A stretch of DNA of 64,000 nt from Kalaharituber pfeilii (Eukaryota > Ascomycota > Pezizomycetes > Pezizales > Pezizaceae), in contig WHUZ01000032.1 of assembly GCA_015179045.1 (NCBI GenBank), positions 62,001 through 126,000 on the forward strand. Direction: 5' to 3'. The translations under genes and the position numbers were made by a program. Below are positions 45,963-56,936 of this stretch, in pieces (the stretch's first letter is position 1; each line of letters opens with the position of its first letter). The notes beneath the pieces were generated by a model, which had not been told where the DNA came from, did no database searches, and saw only the letters and a program-made list of their open reading frames with translations.

Positions 45963-46357
45963 AATCAGCCACCGCCGCGCCCCGCACGCCCGTCCACGCC
46001 CCATCGACCCTCTGCCCCCATGAAGGTGGGCGGCCCACGCCCGCCCTATCTCCGGCCCACCGCCCCGCCGGGTGGGACAGCGCAGCTAGCAGGCTCAAGC
46101 CCGTCCTCGGCGATGGCTGGTCATGCCCACGCCCCTGCATCCGGTGATGCCCCGTTCCCGCCCTCACGCTCGCCTGCCGCTGCCAGCCCCTCCGGCACCG
46201 CCGCACGCACAAGCCTCGGCCCCCCTCGGCCAGGCCCAGGCCCAGGCCCAGCTCCGGCAGACGGGCCCCCAGCCAACCCGCCCCAAGGCGAAGAAAAAGA
46301 GCCCACGAGCCACCAAGTGAAGGAGACGTCATCACCCTCAACCCTGTCCCACGCAGC

Positions 46358-48188
46358 ATGCGAGCAGCGACTTCAGACTCCGATGGCGGGGGCCCCGGCC
46401 ACGATGATGCTGGCCAGACAGAGATCGCCCAAGTATCTCTGACCACGCCAGGAGGGACGACCGTCAGCACGCCCCCCCCAATGATGCCAGCAGTGCCAGC
46501 TCGCAGCTTGAGGAGCACTGCTCAACAATCGAGTGTCCAGAATCCTCGAAAGCGGAGCCGGAGAACTTCTGTGAATGAAGATGCAATCCAAGTTGGCTCC
46601 CCGATATCTGGTAAGCTCTGTCCCACGCTCTAAGCTATCCAGATTGCCCAGCATTGCTAAGATCAGACTGAAAGAAACCATCATGAATCCTGTATCGAAA
46701 ACTTCTCCGCCGCAGGACCCGCCAAGGGGCGACAGTGCTGCAAAACCAGCCAGCCGTCCCACCGGCACACGCAAGGTCAGAAAGAATGTAAACGCAGAGC
46801 CCTCCAGAGGAACGTCGTCGACCGTCCCCATAGAGTCGGGCCCGAATCTTCCTGATGCCAACGACCAGCTTCCTAACATCAATAGCAAAACATCAGTTAC
46901 ATTAGCCGCTACCACTGGTGCTAACAAACTACCAGCTGATGGATACGCCCGTCAGTACCCTGTGAAAAAGTCTGCCATAGCAGAAACCATGTTGCCAAAG
47001 TTTACCATGCCGCCCAAGACAGTTGATGATGATGCTCTTGCAACAGACCTGAGCAAGTTTATAGGCGCAACGAAGCCCAAACAGAAGCAAAAGTTGAAGC
47101 AGATATGTAAGCCGAAAGCGGCAACGAATGCAAGCAAGCCTGTTGGAAAGCAAAAGGTGGAACCAAAGCCAGCAGTTACGCATCAGGCACAGCTAGCAAT
47201 TCCGGCCTTCGCCCCACCCCAACGTTCAAGTCCTATATCTGCCCATCTGACGAAGCTGATAACGAAGCCAGGTGAGCTATCCATACCTGCGTCGAACTCC
47301 CATGCGAGCTCACAAGAAGCTGCACCCAACTCATTTCTGCACACAATCACCGCGGTTGAGGAAAGGCTGCCTCTCGGGCGCTTTACCCTGCCTTCTCAGT
47401 CCACCTCTCTTTCCAACTCCGGTCCTCCCGTCAAGGGCTCAGTTAACCGCGTCTTGAGGGCGTACGAAGACGAATACCAATCTACATTCTTCTTTCCGCA
47501 TCTCGAGAAGGATTACCCACCGTACAGGTCGACGCGGAAATTTGGGATTCACTATGAGGCACCGACGCATCCACTTGCATATGCGTCAGAACCAGCAGTG
47601 GCCACCTCTCGAGATGCTGAGTCTGAGCCGCTCGACTATACAATCAAGGTCGCAGAGTCTGTGGCGGTTGTTAATGGCAGCTTTCACTCGCTCTTTTCTA
47701 GCATCGATCCTGAGCTGCTCAAACCAATATCTGATGAGAACTTTTCAGAACTCTCCTCCGACATCGACTCGGACGGCATCATCGTTATGGGCCCGGAAGA
47801 TCCAGACGACGATAGCGACTCCAGGGCCGGTACCAGTACCCTACTGCGATTCCCCTACGGTTCCGCATCCACCATAGTCGACGAGTACGACACACTGGTG
47901 AATAAACTCAAAGTAGGCATCCAGCATCGAGCAGATGTGGAGAGGAGAGTAGTGGAGGAGAAGGAGAAGAGAGAGCAGCGAACTAGGGACCAGGAGTGGT
48001 GGGAGAGGGGGGAGAAGTGGGGAGAGAGGGCTAAGTGGCATGCGGGGACAGGAAGAAGTAGGGTGGGAGCGACGATGGCAGGGGTGGGAGCCGCGGAAGC
48101 GGTGGCGGGGAATACGAGGGCGGGAGCGGGGAGTAAGGGGGAGGAAGACTGGTTGGAGTGGTTGAGGGCGTTGGTGCGGGAGGAGTGA
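46358..48188 (+). CDS. Low-complexity probable nuclear protein, 2 or more exons
   Basis: The firm part is the 3' exon, about 46675-48188. A GTAAGC donor at 46611 and AAAG acceptor at 46674 (64 nt, branch-like gctaag) join it in phase to a frame open from ATG 46358, whose product includes a nuclear-signal-like PRKRSRRTSV. Alternatively translation begins at ATG 46575 or 46581 without that intron. Further upstream exons are possible: a frame ending RPKAKKKSPRAT (to 46316) would join in phase across a 40-nt GT-AG intron (46317-46356), and an Ala/Pro-rich frame runs 45630-46442. The protein is Lys/Pro/Ser-rich, has a more ordered core (around NRVLRAYEDEYQSTFFFPHL), an acidic stretch and a C-terminal charged coiled coil (DVERRVVEEKEKREQR) before a Gly/Ala tail. 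I do not recognise the family. The gene is likely real; its 5' end is not settled. Confidence 0.6.
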
Positions 48189-50376
48189 GGAGTTGTATTT
48201 AAAGGGTGCATGGTGGTTTGAAGATGAGTTTGTGTGTAATGTGCATGTGAGGGGAGGGGGTGGAGGGGGTAGATCTGCTGAAATGAAAGATTTTATTTTT
48301 TACGAGCTTTGAAATATATACTGTAACTGTTTATCGGTACATTTTTCGATCACAAGTCTGTAAATTTAGTGTTTTTCTTTGCGTATAATTTTGTTCGTTT
48401 TCTACCTCATTTTTTTTAGCACAGATATACGTTTTTCCTACAGGTTCGAGACTGCTTTCTACATCTAAGTGGCTAAAGCATAGCCGCGAGCCGGAGCTTC
48501 GAATACATATGGCCAACCCTGCATCACAATCTACTAGCCATAGAAACAGGTATGATAGAGTGAACAGTACATATAAAGACACAAAATATGAACAAAAGCG
48601 CAGACTTGATTATTTTATTTATTATTTATGTGATATTCTACACCTTCTCTCCACGGCAATCAGGTCGACAACTCGATTCCACGACCTCTTGAAAACTCAT
48701 CCTACCGCCGCCTCCTGCAACCCCCCTCCCCCTCCTTGGACAGAAGTAGACGGCGTACTATTAGATGCTATGGTGCTTTGTACAGGTACTGTATCGCTGG
48801 TAATAAATGCTAGACTGGCATCAGGTGAGTATATGCTCTTGCTGGCTGGCTGGCTGGCCACGAAAATTATTTGATCGTTTCTCGTACGTTTGGGAAGTTA
48901 GCTGAGTGCCGCTATTGGGATTTTGTAGATGTAAGGAAGTAAGTACCCGTGACTAAACTTTTAGAGAGGGTGGTAGGAAGGAAGAGGTAAGGAAGTAGGG
49001 AAGTAGGGAAGTAGGGAAGTAGGGAAGTAGGGAAAGGAAAAAATAAAAATAGAGTTGTTGTGGGTTTCCACATTGCGAGAGCGGTATGTATCTGTCGGTG
49101 CTTGGATATTATCGTGAGAATCAGAACTCGAAATTCGATACTTAAAGCTCATGTAACAGGTATATCGTACTATTTTATATCGGGAAACGATCGCTTACCT
49201 AGAAACGACGCGCATCTTGGCATGCCTCATGAGAAACCATTTTCACAATATCTTCGGCAACTTATATGCTAGTAACATCAAATAAAGTGATATAGATACA
49301 ATAATGTCGGGACAACATTATCTACATATTCTATTGCCTATATTCAATATCAAGCTCCTGCTATATCAATAAATATGTCAACAGGTCAATTTAACCGCCC
49401 TCCCTCTTACGCTCCTATATATTGCCAGTTAAATAGTACTAACATCTATGCTCTTATGGCTGCTGTCACACACTAATGGCCCTAGTATATGGTGGCATAT
49501 GCTATAGGGGGGTAGGATACTTCAAGCTCTATTCGCAAGTCTAAAAGTGAGCAATTGCAGCCACTGTAGCTGTACCAATTTATGCTTAATTATAATAAAT
49601 AGAAGGTACAGAGGCTGAACATACTGTTATATACTCTACAGCTGCTTACAAGATTAATATAGGGCTATCTGCGCCTTTAGACCCTTCTAGTTTACCAGTT
49701 GAAGATGATATACTCATTCCCAGCTGATATCTCTAAGAGTATAAGACATGCAATCAAGCGGACCCCCCTAGCAAAAACCCTCACAGCTCAACCAAAATTG
49801 CACGAATATGAATTCTGAGAAAGGATTTGAATTCTCTGGTGTTTACTTATGTAACTCACCATTTTTTCCTTAATTTTTTTGCTCTTTTAATATTTTTTTT
49901 GTGATTTTATTGAATAGTACTAACAGGTGATACAAGGGGTGCTCGGATACATGGCTCATATGAGCTGCTGCTGCCAAACCTCAGATTTGGTTCCTAAACC
50001 GGATTGCCATTCCCAGCTGTTAGATATGCCCTCGACGGCTCGCCGCTCGCAACTCCTGGGCCCAGATATGCCCGTCAAACCGGCTCGCTGCTTACAATCC
50101 CTGCACCCTCAGACCCTCCAAAACCAGTTCACCACCACTCTCAACACTCTAAGTCAAAGTCAAATTCAGCTGCTGAAGTACTGGCAGTTGTGTAGGCTGT
50201 CTGGTGGAGTGCGTGAAAATGTGAAAAGTTCACGCATATACGAAATGTGTATATGCGACGCAAGCGATATGTAAGCCGACGCTGGCAGGCGGCATGATCG
50301 CAATTTGCATAAATGAGTACTGTTACGGGCGTCAGGGGCTAGGCTCCGGTGGGCGCTGGAAGGTACTGGATGTTAC
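48189..50376. other. Intergenic stretch
   Basis: The 3' UTR of the upstream gene, then A/T-rich repeat-like DNA. No gene can be supported. An 8-bp tandem repeat lies at 48991-49034. Confidence 0.55.
48991..49034. repeat. (GGAAGTAG) 8-bp tandem repeat, about 5.5 units
   Basis: Perfect consecutive ggaagtag units. Confidence 0.9.
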
Positions 50377-50477
50377 GGCTACGGAGGTGTATATACGGCG
50401 GGGCCGGAGTCGCTACGGAGGTGTATATGCTGCGGGCCGGAATGGCTACGGAGGCGTATATACTGCGGGGCCGGAAG
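50377..50477 (+). repeat. Three-unit 33-34 bp minisatellite
   Basis: Units at 50377-50410, 50411-50443 and 50444-50477 share gctacggaggtgtatat and end in gcggggccgga variants. The middle unit has lost one G, so the reading frame shifts between units. One frame reads GYGGVY twice, but no gene is evident around it. Confidence 0.8.
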
Positions 50478-50638
50478 GACAGCTATTCGGCGTGGATCGC
50501 GCAGCGGAGCGGAGCGGTTCACGGGCGTAATAAGGAAACGATAGGTTTCAGAAGTATAGAGAACTTAGAACACCGCTTGTGTCTTGATTCTTTCAACTGT
50601 GCTATCGCCTGCGCTTAAATAGACTGAGCACATCATAC

Positions 50639-51510
50639 ATGACTAGTCAAGCAAATGAAGAAACAACAATGACGAACACTTCCTTGGCACTTCAGGACAA
50701 AGAACCTTCTGCCAAGCCTCACGGGTGATCAGGCCGCTCTAGCAGCATTGGTCTTACGAACAGTTCAGGGTAAGTGTTGACTTACCCCTAGTCGGGTAAG
50801 TCTTAGCCGTAACAAGTACTATATGAGCTACGCAGAGGACTAGCGAGTATCTCTAGTCAAGTGTCTTTTTGGCCTGGTGGACGGTAGCTCTCTGCATTTA
50901 CCACCTCCATTACAAACTCGACTGGACGAGTCCTGGATCGAAATTATCTTACTGCTCGACTATGACAGTTGGATGGTCAGAAAAAATGTAAATGATAATC
51001 ATATTGACCTTGATTCAGACTCTAATAACTCTCCTAAATCTTCTGTAGATGATCCGAACCAAAGTACTCTGACAGATAGGCTTACTACTAATATACTAGA
51101 AGTTAAAGGGGGGGGGGGGGTCAACTACTGATGAGAAAGGAGGAAAATGGCAGGCTAGAGGGCAAGAGAGTGGTAAAAGGGGACGAACTAGGGCTGCAAA
51201 AGATACAGATAATAAGATAGTAGCTAGTAAAGTCAATAGTATTATCTGGAGCTACTGACTCTTGGCTACCACCACCCCCTCCTTCTATACTTGAGGAAGT
51301 AATTCAGCAAATGCAGCAGCTAGTTTCAGGCCTTGCGAATAGAGCTGTAAGTTATTCTAGCCTATATTTCATATCCTATCATATACTATAGCCATTAATG
51401 ACTAAACTCTTACTATAGGAAAGATAGATATAGACCTATTGATAGATAATATGCAGAAGGTTGAGGAGGGAGGTAGTAATTTAACATTATTAATGCATAT
51501 ATTGATATAG
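50639..51510 (+). pseudogene. Decayed reading frame, perhaps from a mobile element
   Basis: Several coding-like pieces lie in order with breaks. A frame from ATG 50639 runs 29 codons to a TGA. A second, open across 50877-51107, encodes an acidic Asp/Ser/Asn-rich segment. A 13-G run (51108-51120) then breaks it; one G fewer would continue into a basic Lys/Arg-rich segment (GKRGRTRAAKDTDNK). Another shift near 51240 leads to TDSWLPPPPPSILEEVIQQM and a helical Gln/Leu-rich stretch. A GTAAGT donor at 51351 and an AG near 51419 look like an intron, after which a frame reads DLLIDNMQKVEEGGSNL. The family is unrecognised. The G-run break could be a sequencing error, but the other breaks argue for decay. 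Confidence 0.4.
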
Positions 51511-52923
51511 CAAGTGAACCATTGTTGACAGAATTGACACAATATGCTAGAATTGTAGTATCAGCTATGCTGTACATATAACTGTTTACTGTAAGCTGCT
51601 AGCATGTCTGTTACACGAGATATAGCCAAATGTAGTATCTCCAGCAGGCGTGCCAAGAAACATCGTATACTGGTCGACCTAACTTTGGGAAGCGGGGCCA
51701 AGGGTAGGAGGGTGGAAGGAGGCGATGGGAGGATTGCTGGGGGAATTCATTTTTTCTTTGCTTTTGTTTTTGCTTTTCTTTCCTAGAGGGGGCAACCCCG
51801 TTTCCTATGTAAAGTCTTATACTGCGTATAGTCCCGGAAAATGTGCGATAGCCAGGCACCGTCGGGGACATTAAATAATAACAAGCTAGATCGTATCCCG
51901 ATATAAAACAGTAGGGTATAGGGTTTGTTTTGAGTGGGAGATAGCTCTAGTTGATATTCCATATCTTCCCCTGTGTTTTTCCTAGGTTGCGTCGTTGCTG
52001 CTCCCATGTGTGTTTTTTTTTTATGTATGTGGTCTATATAATGGTGTATAGTTGCCTACTTAGATGGTGGTTAGTGGACTTTGGAAGTTGCAGTGTTCGT
52101 ATACGGGGAGGGGCTACGGATGGAACTATGTAGGTCTGTGATGTGCTCGACGGAGGATAAGTCTAGCTGAATTGGGCGTGTAGAGAGCGGAGGGTGTACT
52201 CTACCTCGTAGATGACGTTGCGGGTATATTGGGGTTATGGGGTTAAGTACGGGGGGGGTGATATATATATGCACGGGGGTTCGATGCGGAAAGTAAAGCT
52301 CATGCTAATGCCACTTAATTTTATTTTTTATTTTTTTTTCATTTTAATTTTCATTTTTCTTTTATTTGATTTTTTGTTTTGATTTGTTTGGTTCAGTTGA
52401 CGTGTGCGGTGTCGTTTTGCTCCCCCTTCGTTTGAGCAATGCCTGTATAAGCAGGTTTTGTAGAAATTGACTGCTTGTTGAACAACAGTTAGGATACCTG
52501 GATAGGTAGTGATCTAATATATATATATAGAAACATTGTTTGACTAGACAACGGTATATCGGGGGCGGAATAGATAGAAATGGGTTTCATTCTTTTCATG
52601 TCAGAAAAGTTCGGAGTTCCTATACAGTATACAGTGCGTGCCCGTAAGATGGGGAATGCATAGTGGTAAATGTGAGATACTGTAATAAAACCACAATGCT
52701 CATTAGGAAGTCAGTCGAAGGAATAGTTTATCGGGTTAGCATATCATAAAACGCCAGCTCGGACACAGGAAGTACGCAAACTGTATTCCCACACCCACGC
52801 GTTTTTCCTGTCAACAACAGTCGGGAACCTGAAGGGCAAAAGGAAAAATCGGGAAAAGAAGTCGACAAAAATAAATAGTAGATATTCAAAAGAACGAGTT
52901 GAACGAGAGGCCTGAGGCATGGG
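51511..52923. other. Gene-free stretch
   Basis: A/T-rich with T runs and short TA repeats. No gene can be supported. Confidence 0.55.
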
Positions 52924-54313
52924 AACAGTAGGATTCTGCTATATTGGATCGCTAAAATCTGGCACTTTTCGTCCGGTATAGCAAAGTTCTGGTATAGAAT
53001 AAAATGCAAGGAGGTGAAAAAATTTTGCAAAATTTGAATAATTACTGAAATAGGAAATGAATGAAGTAAACATCAAACTTGTTTACGTATCCAGCCAAAA
53101 TACATCAATATGCATTGCTCACAAAATCTGGAAAAAACATCGGGCCTTGAGAAGCATCAAATATGTAAATGTCAACTAGAACCAAAGTATGCTAAAGAAA
53201 AGTCAAGTGAATTTGGTAAACATTTTCAGGATAAATTGGTAAGATTACTGTACTTTAACTTAACTGTGATATTCTAAGTTTCTAACCTATTATTTAGTGC
53301 TGATAAGTAGCTGTATCAACTTTGTCAGATATCTTGAAACAAAGTGATAGGTGCTTAGCAATTAATCTCAGAATATGGAAAAAGAAGCAACGAAGTGCTC
53401 AGTGGATGATTTCCCGTCGGCCCAGACGACCAGACCCAGACCTTATCAATGCTCGATCTAGCAGAAAAAAAAATTTCATCCCCCTTTCAAATTCTAGATT
53501 CTGGCGGCCCCCCCCCTCCGCCAGACCCAGAACTTTTGAAAACGCGTTCCAAATCAAGTAACTAGTAAAAAAGGAGTTAGGTAACATAGCATAAAACAAA
53601 ATAAATGCTGCCAACACCAAAATTTCTGCAAATCGCAAATTGTTTTCTACTGCAATGCCTCAACTTATGCAGAAATTGAGCATAAAGCTTTCTTTCATTT
53701 CTTTGTTTACACGCATTACACTTTTTAGCTTACGTGACAGCAACGAAAGCAACTTTACTTTAACCTGAGGAGCTTTACTGCGATCTAGTACAACTAGGCA
53801 GAGCCTGTGCCAGTCAAAGGGTTGCAAAATGTAGCACTCAAATTTACTCTTTGAAAGTAAATTTTTGGTATCGCGATATGACTAAGTGAAGCGCGACGTT
53901 GTTCGCTGACAAATCGGAGAATCTGGGAATCTGGACGATCACGAAACTTGAATTTTGTGGTTGCGACGGGAATCGGGTCTGGGACGGTGGGGTCTGGGTC
54001 TGGTCGTCTGGGCCGACGGGAAGTCATCCAGTTTCTACATAAACAACATTGTAGCAAGTGATGGTAGCAGCGGTAGCAGCAGTGGTAGCAGCAGCAGTGA
54101 TGGCAGCCAAGTGTAAAGTGGGGTAGTCTAAGGTGTATTAGTCTTAGTGTATCCGGTATAGCAAATATTTATTTGTATGGAGACAGGGGGTACTTGTCTC
54201 GAGGTTTCTGTGTGGTCCGGAATTGTTAGGGCGTCTGGTATTAGCAAGGGCAATTTGTATGGGGAACGGATGTCGCGAGCAGAGACCATCCGGTATAGCA
54301 AGGGTAGACTGTA
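52924..54313 (-). mobile_element. pogo/Tc1-like miniature element P3, interrupted by a nested insertion
   Basis: Inverted relative to P1 (27598). The intact end at 54313 reads, outward, ccggtatagcaagggtagac then tgta. The opposite end (52924) is degenerate (acagtaggattctgctatat). Internal blocks match P1 in reverse order: the aatctggcacttttcgtccgg segment, the gtagcagc-rich segment and the ctatttgtatgg-type subterminal motifs. Removing the 626-bp insertion and one 3-bp duplication leaves about 761 bp, close to P1's 790 bp. There is no transposase frame. Confidence 0.8.
53401..54032. mobile_element. 626-bp nested miniature element with AGT target duplication
   Basis: The element (53404-54029) is bounded by inverted repeats of about 39 bp: GGATGATTTCCCGTCGGCCC continuing cagacgaccagacccagacc, with one mismatch between the ends (T/C at position 7). 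AGT lies outside both ends (53401-53403 and 54030-54032). P1 carries the same flanking sequence uninterrupted (gaaactgggcacttcg near 27890), showing directly that AGT/ACT was duplicated. A 3-bp duplication suggests a PIF/Harbinger-like family, but the end sequence is not one I recognise. No transposase frame is present. Confidence 0.85.
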
Positions 54314-54910
54314 CTTGCATTGGACGGTCCCCAACTTCGGGAGAGTCTGTCGGGGGGGAAAAAAAGGTGACGTGAGTTCTACTGACCTCCGGACTAACGC
54401 AGTTTTTTGGTATGATACGTCATTGTCATACGACAGACAGATGCTTATCGATAGAACAGACCAAAATGATTCGAAAGAATGCCATTTTACTTAATTCAAT
54501 TATTATTCTTCTAATTGAGTGAAAAGATAAGAAAAAGAGCGCTATACTGTAACATTTAATAGAATTATGTATCGGCGTGAATATAGGAAAACGAAACCAT
54601 TGAAATTAGTAATAAAATTATTTTCATTCGAAAAAGTTTTAGGAAAAACAACGGGCAAAATTGTCGAGCTTTCTTTGCGTTTTGTTTTGTTATTTTTTTT
54701 TTTTTACTTTAATGGATAAATATGAACAAGTAAAAAAAAAAAGAAAATTCCACTCGCAGACACGAGATATGTTACTCTACACGGGCGGATGGCTACCTAG
54801 TTCATGTTCAAGCGTTCAGAACGACGTTCCGAAATAACGAAGTCATTGAAACGTTCTGCTGTGTTCATATGTATTACTGAGAATTTTAACAACTAAAACC
54901 CATCAAGAGA
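54314..54910. other. Gene-free stretch upstream of the tRNA
   Basis: A/T-rich with T and A runs. No gene can be supported. Confidence 0.55.
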
Positions 54911-55006
54911 GGGAGCATGGTTTAGTGGTATAACATCTCATTTGCAATCACCCTTGCAGGGTTGGAGACCTTGAGAAGGTCTCGGGTTCGATTCCCGATG
55001 CTTCCA
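54911..55006 (+). tRNA. tRNA-Ala(UGC) with a 24-nt intron
   Basis: The acceptor stem GGGAGCA pairs with TGCTTCC and contains the G3:U70 wobble pair that identifies alanine tRNAs. Discriminator A is at 55006. The D arm is GTTTAGTGGTATAAC. The anticodon stem TCTCA (54936-54940) pairs with TGAGA (54972-54976). The anticodon TGC is at 54943-54945. An intron of about 24 nt (54947-54970) follows position 37, the standard place for nuclear tRNA introns. It contains a small CCC-TTGCA-GGG hairpin whose GCA can pair with the anticodon. The T arm is TCGGGTTCGATTCCCGA. It should decode GCA and, by wobble, GCG. Confidence 0.96.
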
Positions 55007-55014
55007 TTTTTTTT
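55007..55014 (+). terminator. RNA polymerase III T-run terminator
   Basis: Eight T residues directly follow the tRNA discriminator base. Confidence 0.9.
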
Positions 55015-56360
55015 CTCTTTGCTTCCATCCATTTGGATTCTTAGTCCAATTAGGAGATGCTCAAAGCATGAAATACTACCAAGCGTGTGACCTGGCATAG
55101 ATGTAACTCAGGATCTAGGTGGGCGAAGCCAATGCACGTTTTTTTTTTTTTTTTTTTTTTACATTGACCTCAAATTGATGTGGATACGGAGTATGGGGTG
55201 GAAATAGCCTCATAAACTGAGAATGGGGCATAATGCCATATGCCCTCCAGTAATGATCTGATTTGTTCCAATAGGGACTCTTTATGAGGTTGGGACTAGA
55301 ACATGCAGTTCATCATTATCATTGGATGGATACTATGGATGATATGATATATACTGCGGCTAAAATAGTCGGACCACTCTAGTAATCGTATGCCCGCGAA
55401 GACGTGATGGTCTAAGTGCAGACAGTTATGATTAATTGGTGAAGGACAGGATGCTCAGATCCAATGGTATCCACTTGTTCTAGATTTCCAGGGTTTTGGT
55501 TCCTGGTATGCCATCAAGATACACACTAAAGATTTCACTGTCCAATCCGCAGAATCCTTGTTTGCGGGGGTGGCCAAGAATCTCTGTCGGCATGATATCG
55601 CTGCCTGCTGCCGGCTCCTCGCGATGGGGTAGTGCGAACCAGACTGCGTCAGCGAAGCATGGCAGGGGCATCCATCGTCGTTGTCTTTTAGATCCACAGC
55701 CCGATTGAAAAACATACAGAAAAAAGAAGTTTCTACCCACCAACCCCATGTCAACTAGCTACCTACCCCAGGTTCACCCATGATGGAGCACTGGTGGAAA
55801 ATTGCCCTTGAATTTTCCTTCAACCTGACCTCCAAGCTGTGGAGGGCCGCACGCATATGGTATGCTCCTGTGTCGACACGTTGCATTCCCCGTCTCCGAA
55901 CCGAACTGAAGCCTGTCGTCGGTTTGTGGATCGGCTGTCTCTTGTTTGGCCTGCTAACCTACCGGGTGTTTTAATACTATGAGCACTCAGTATTGGTTTG
56001 TTCCTGCTCTGGTTTGACGTGATTTTTACGTCAACTTACAGGCTACAGGCAGAAAAAGAATCCTCAGCACTTACGCTAGCATTGCAATAAGGGCAGTAAG
56101 CATAGGGTTCGGTGCGCTGGGCCCGGTGAAGCTGTCTATCGTAGTTGCACATGCAGCAACCCATTCGGCACCGTCTCACCCAATTACAGAGTCGACAATG
56201 CAATACTACTAACGGTATCTAGATCTATATTATAGGCCCTGCGTGACAGCGCAGCTCGCTGGTAATTGGAGGATCTCTTGCGCTACCGCTCGCAAACATA
56301 GGTGATTAGACAAGTTTTGCGATATTCACGTTCGGCCTTCAAGCTCGGAGTTGCAGTAAA
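55015..56360. other. Mostly gene-free stretch
   Basis: It contains a 22-nt T run near 55139. I searched for a retroposon body and direct repeats beside that run and found none. Antisense open frames at 55455-55754 are unrecognised. Confidence 0.45.
55780..55974 (+). CDS. Possible 64-aa single-pass membrane peptide
   Basis: A short frame from ATG 55780 (or 55783). The N-terminal half is Trp- and Arg-rich. The last 20 residues form a hydrophobic segment (VVGLWIGCLLFGLLTYRVF) like a C-terminal tail anchor. There is no homology I recognise and no flanking gene context. It could equally be chance. Confidence 0.2.
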   Translation: MMEHWWKIALEFSFNLTSKLWRAARIWYAPVSTRCIPRLRTELKPVVGLWIGCLLFGLLTYRVF

Positions 56361-56434
56361 ATCCATTTTTTTTCTCCTTCAATATCCCGTAACCCCGCTT
56401 GAAGCTGCTCACCATGGCAGGGCCACTAATCCAC
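56361..56434 (-). mobile_element. Tiny poly(A) retroposon, copy D
   Basis: Minus-strand copy: a T run (56367-56374), then a body ending gctgctcaccatggcaggg at 56423. The direct repeat AATCCA is at 56361-56366 and 56429-56434 (6 bp exact, imperfect beyond). Read on the minus strand, the body contains ccctgccatggtgagcagct and caagcggggttacgggatat, and the pre-tail motif ttgaagg shared with copies C and E. It is probably an older insertion. Confidence 0.65.
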
Positions 56435-56936
56435 TTAATACCCTAACAGGATTAGTTCTTGCATGATATCCTTACTCAAAAAGGGAACTGGAATCGTCAT
56501 ATGCCTTTCATCCCAAAGCAGAGCACACTGCAAGCAATAGCATGGCGCTGTGATCTGCAAAAACGGCCTATCTAGCAGCCCTGATGTGGCATCCGTATCT
56601 AGGCTTTAAGAACGTTACCATGGCTCTCCCGGGATTTTGTACCCCAGCAAAAGCAAACAATCCAGATCTATAGGCCGATCGGAAAGTGAGCCTAATGGCC
56701 AACAACACAGGATTGCTGTAGTATCTATGCGGAGCCCCGAATTAGTGAATTTGATTGTGGTGCTCACGGTTAGGGACTGGTTGTGTATAAAATGCCAAAT
56801 AAGGCGATATCTCAAACCTTCTGTAACTGCAGATGTCAGTTCTTATTGCTATCTGTGATCTGTTTACATACAGCATACAACAAGGCCATACTTTTGCGCA
56901 AGCAGACATCACAATCATCTTATCAAACGGTTATTT

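Noticed and set aside
40884..49034. CRISPR-like array from short tandem repeats
   Set aside because: The repeats are head-to-tail microsatellites without spacers, in a eukaryotic genome.
55080..55200. T run as a further retroposon tail
   Set aside because: The adjacent sequence lacks the family body and no target duplication is visible.
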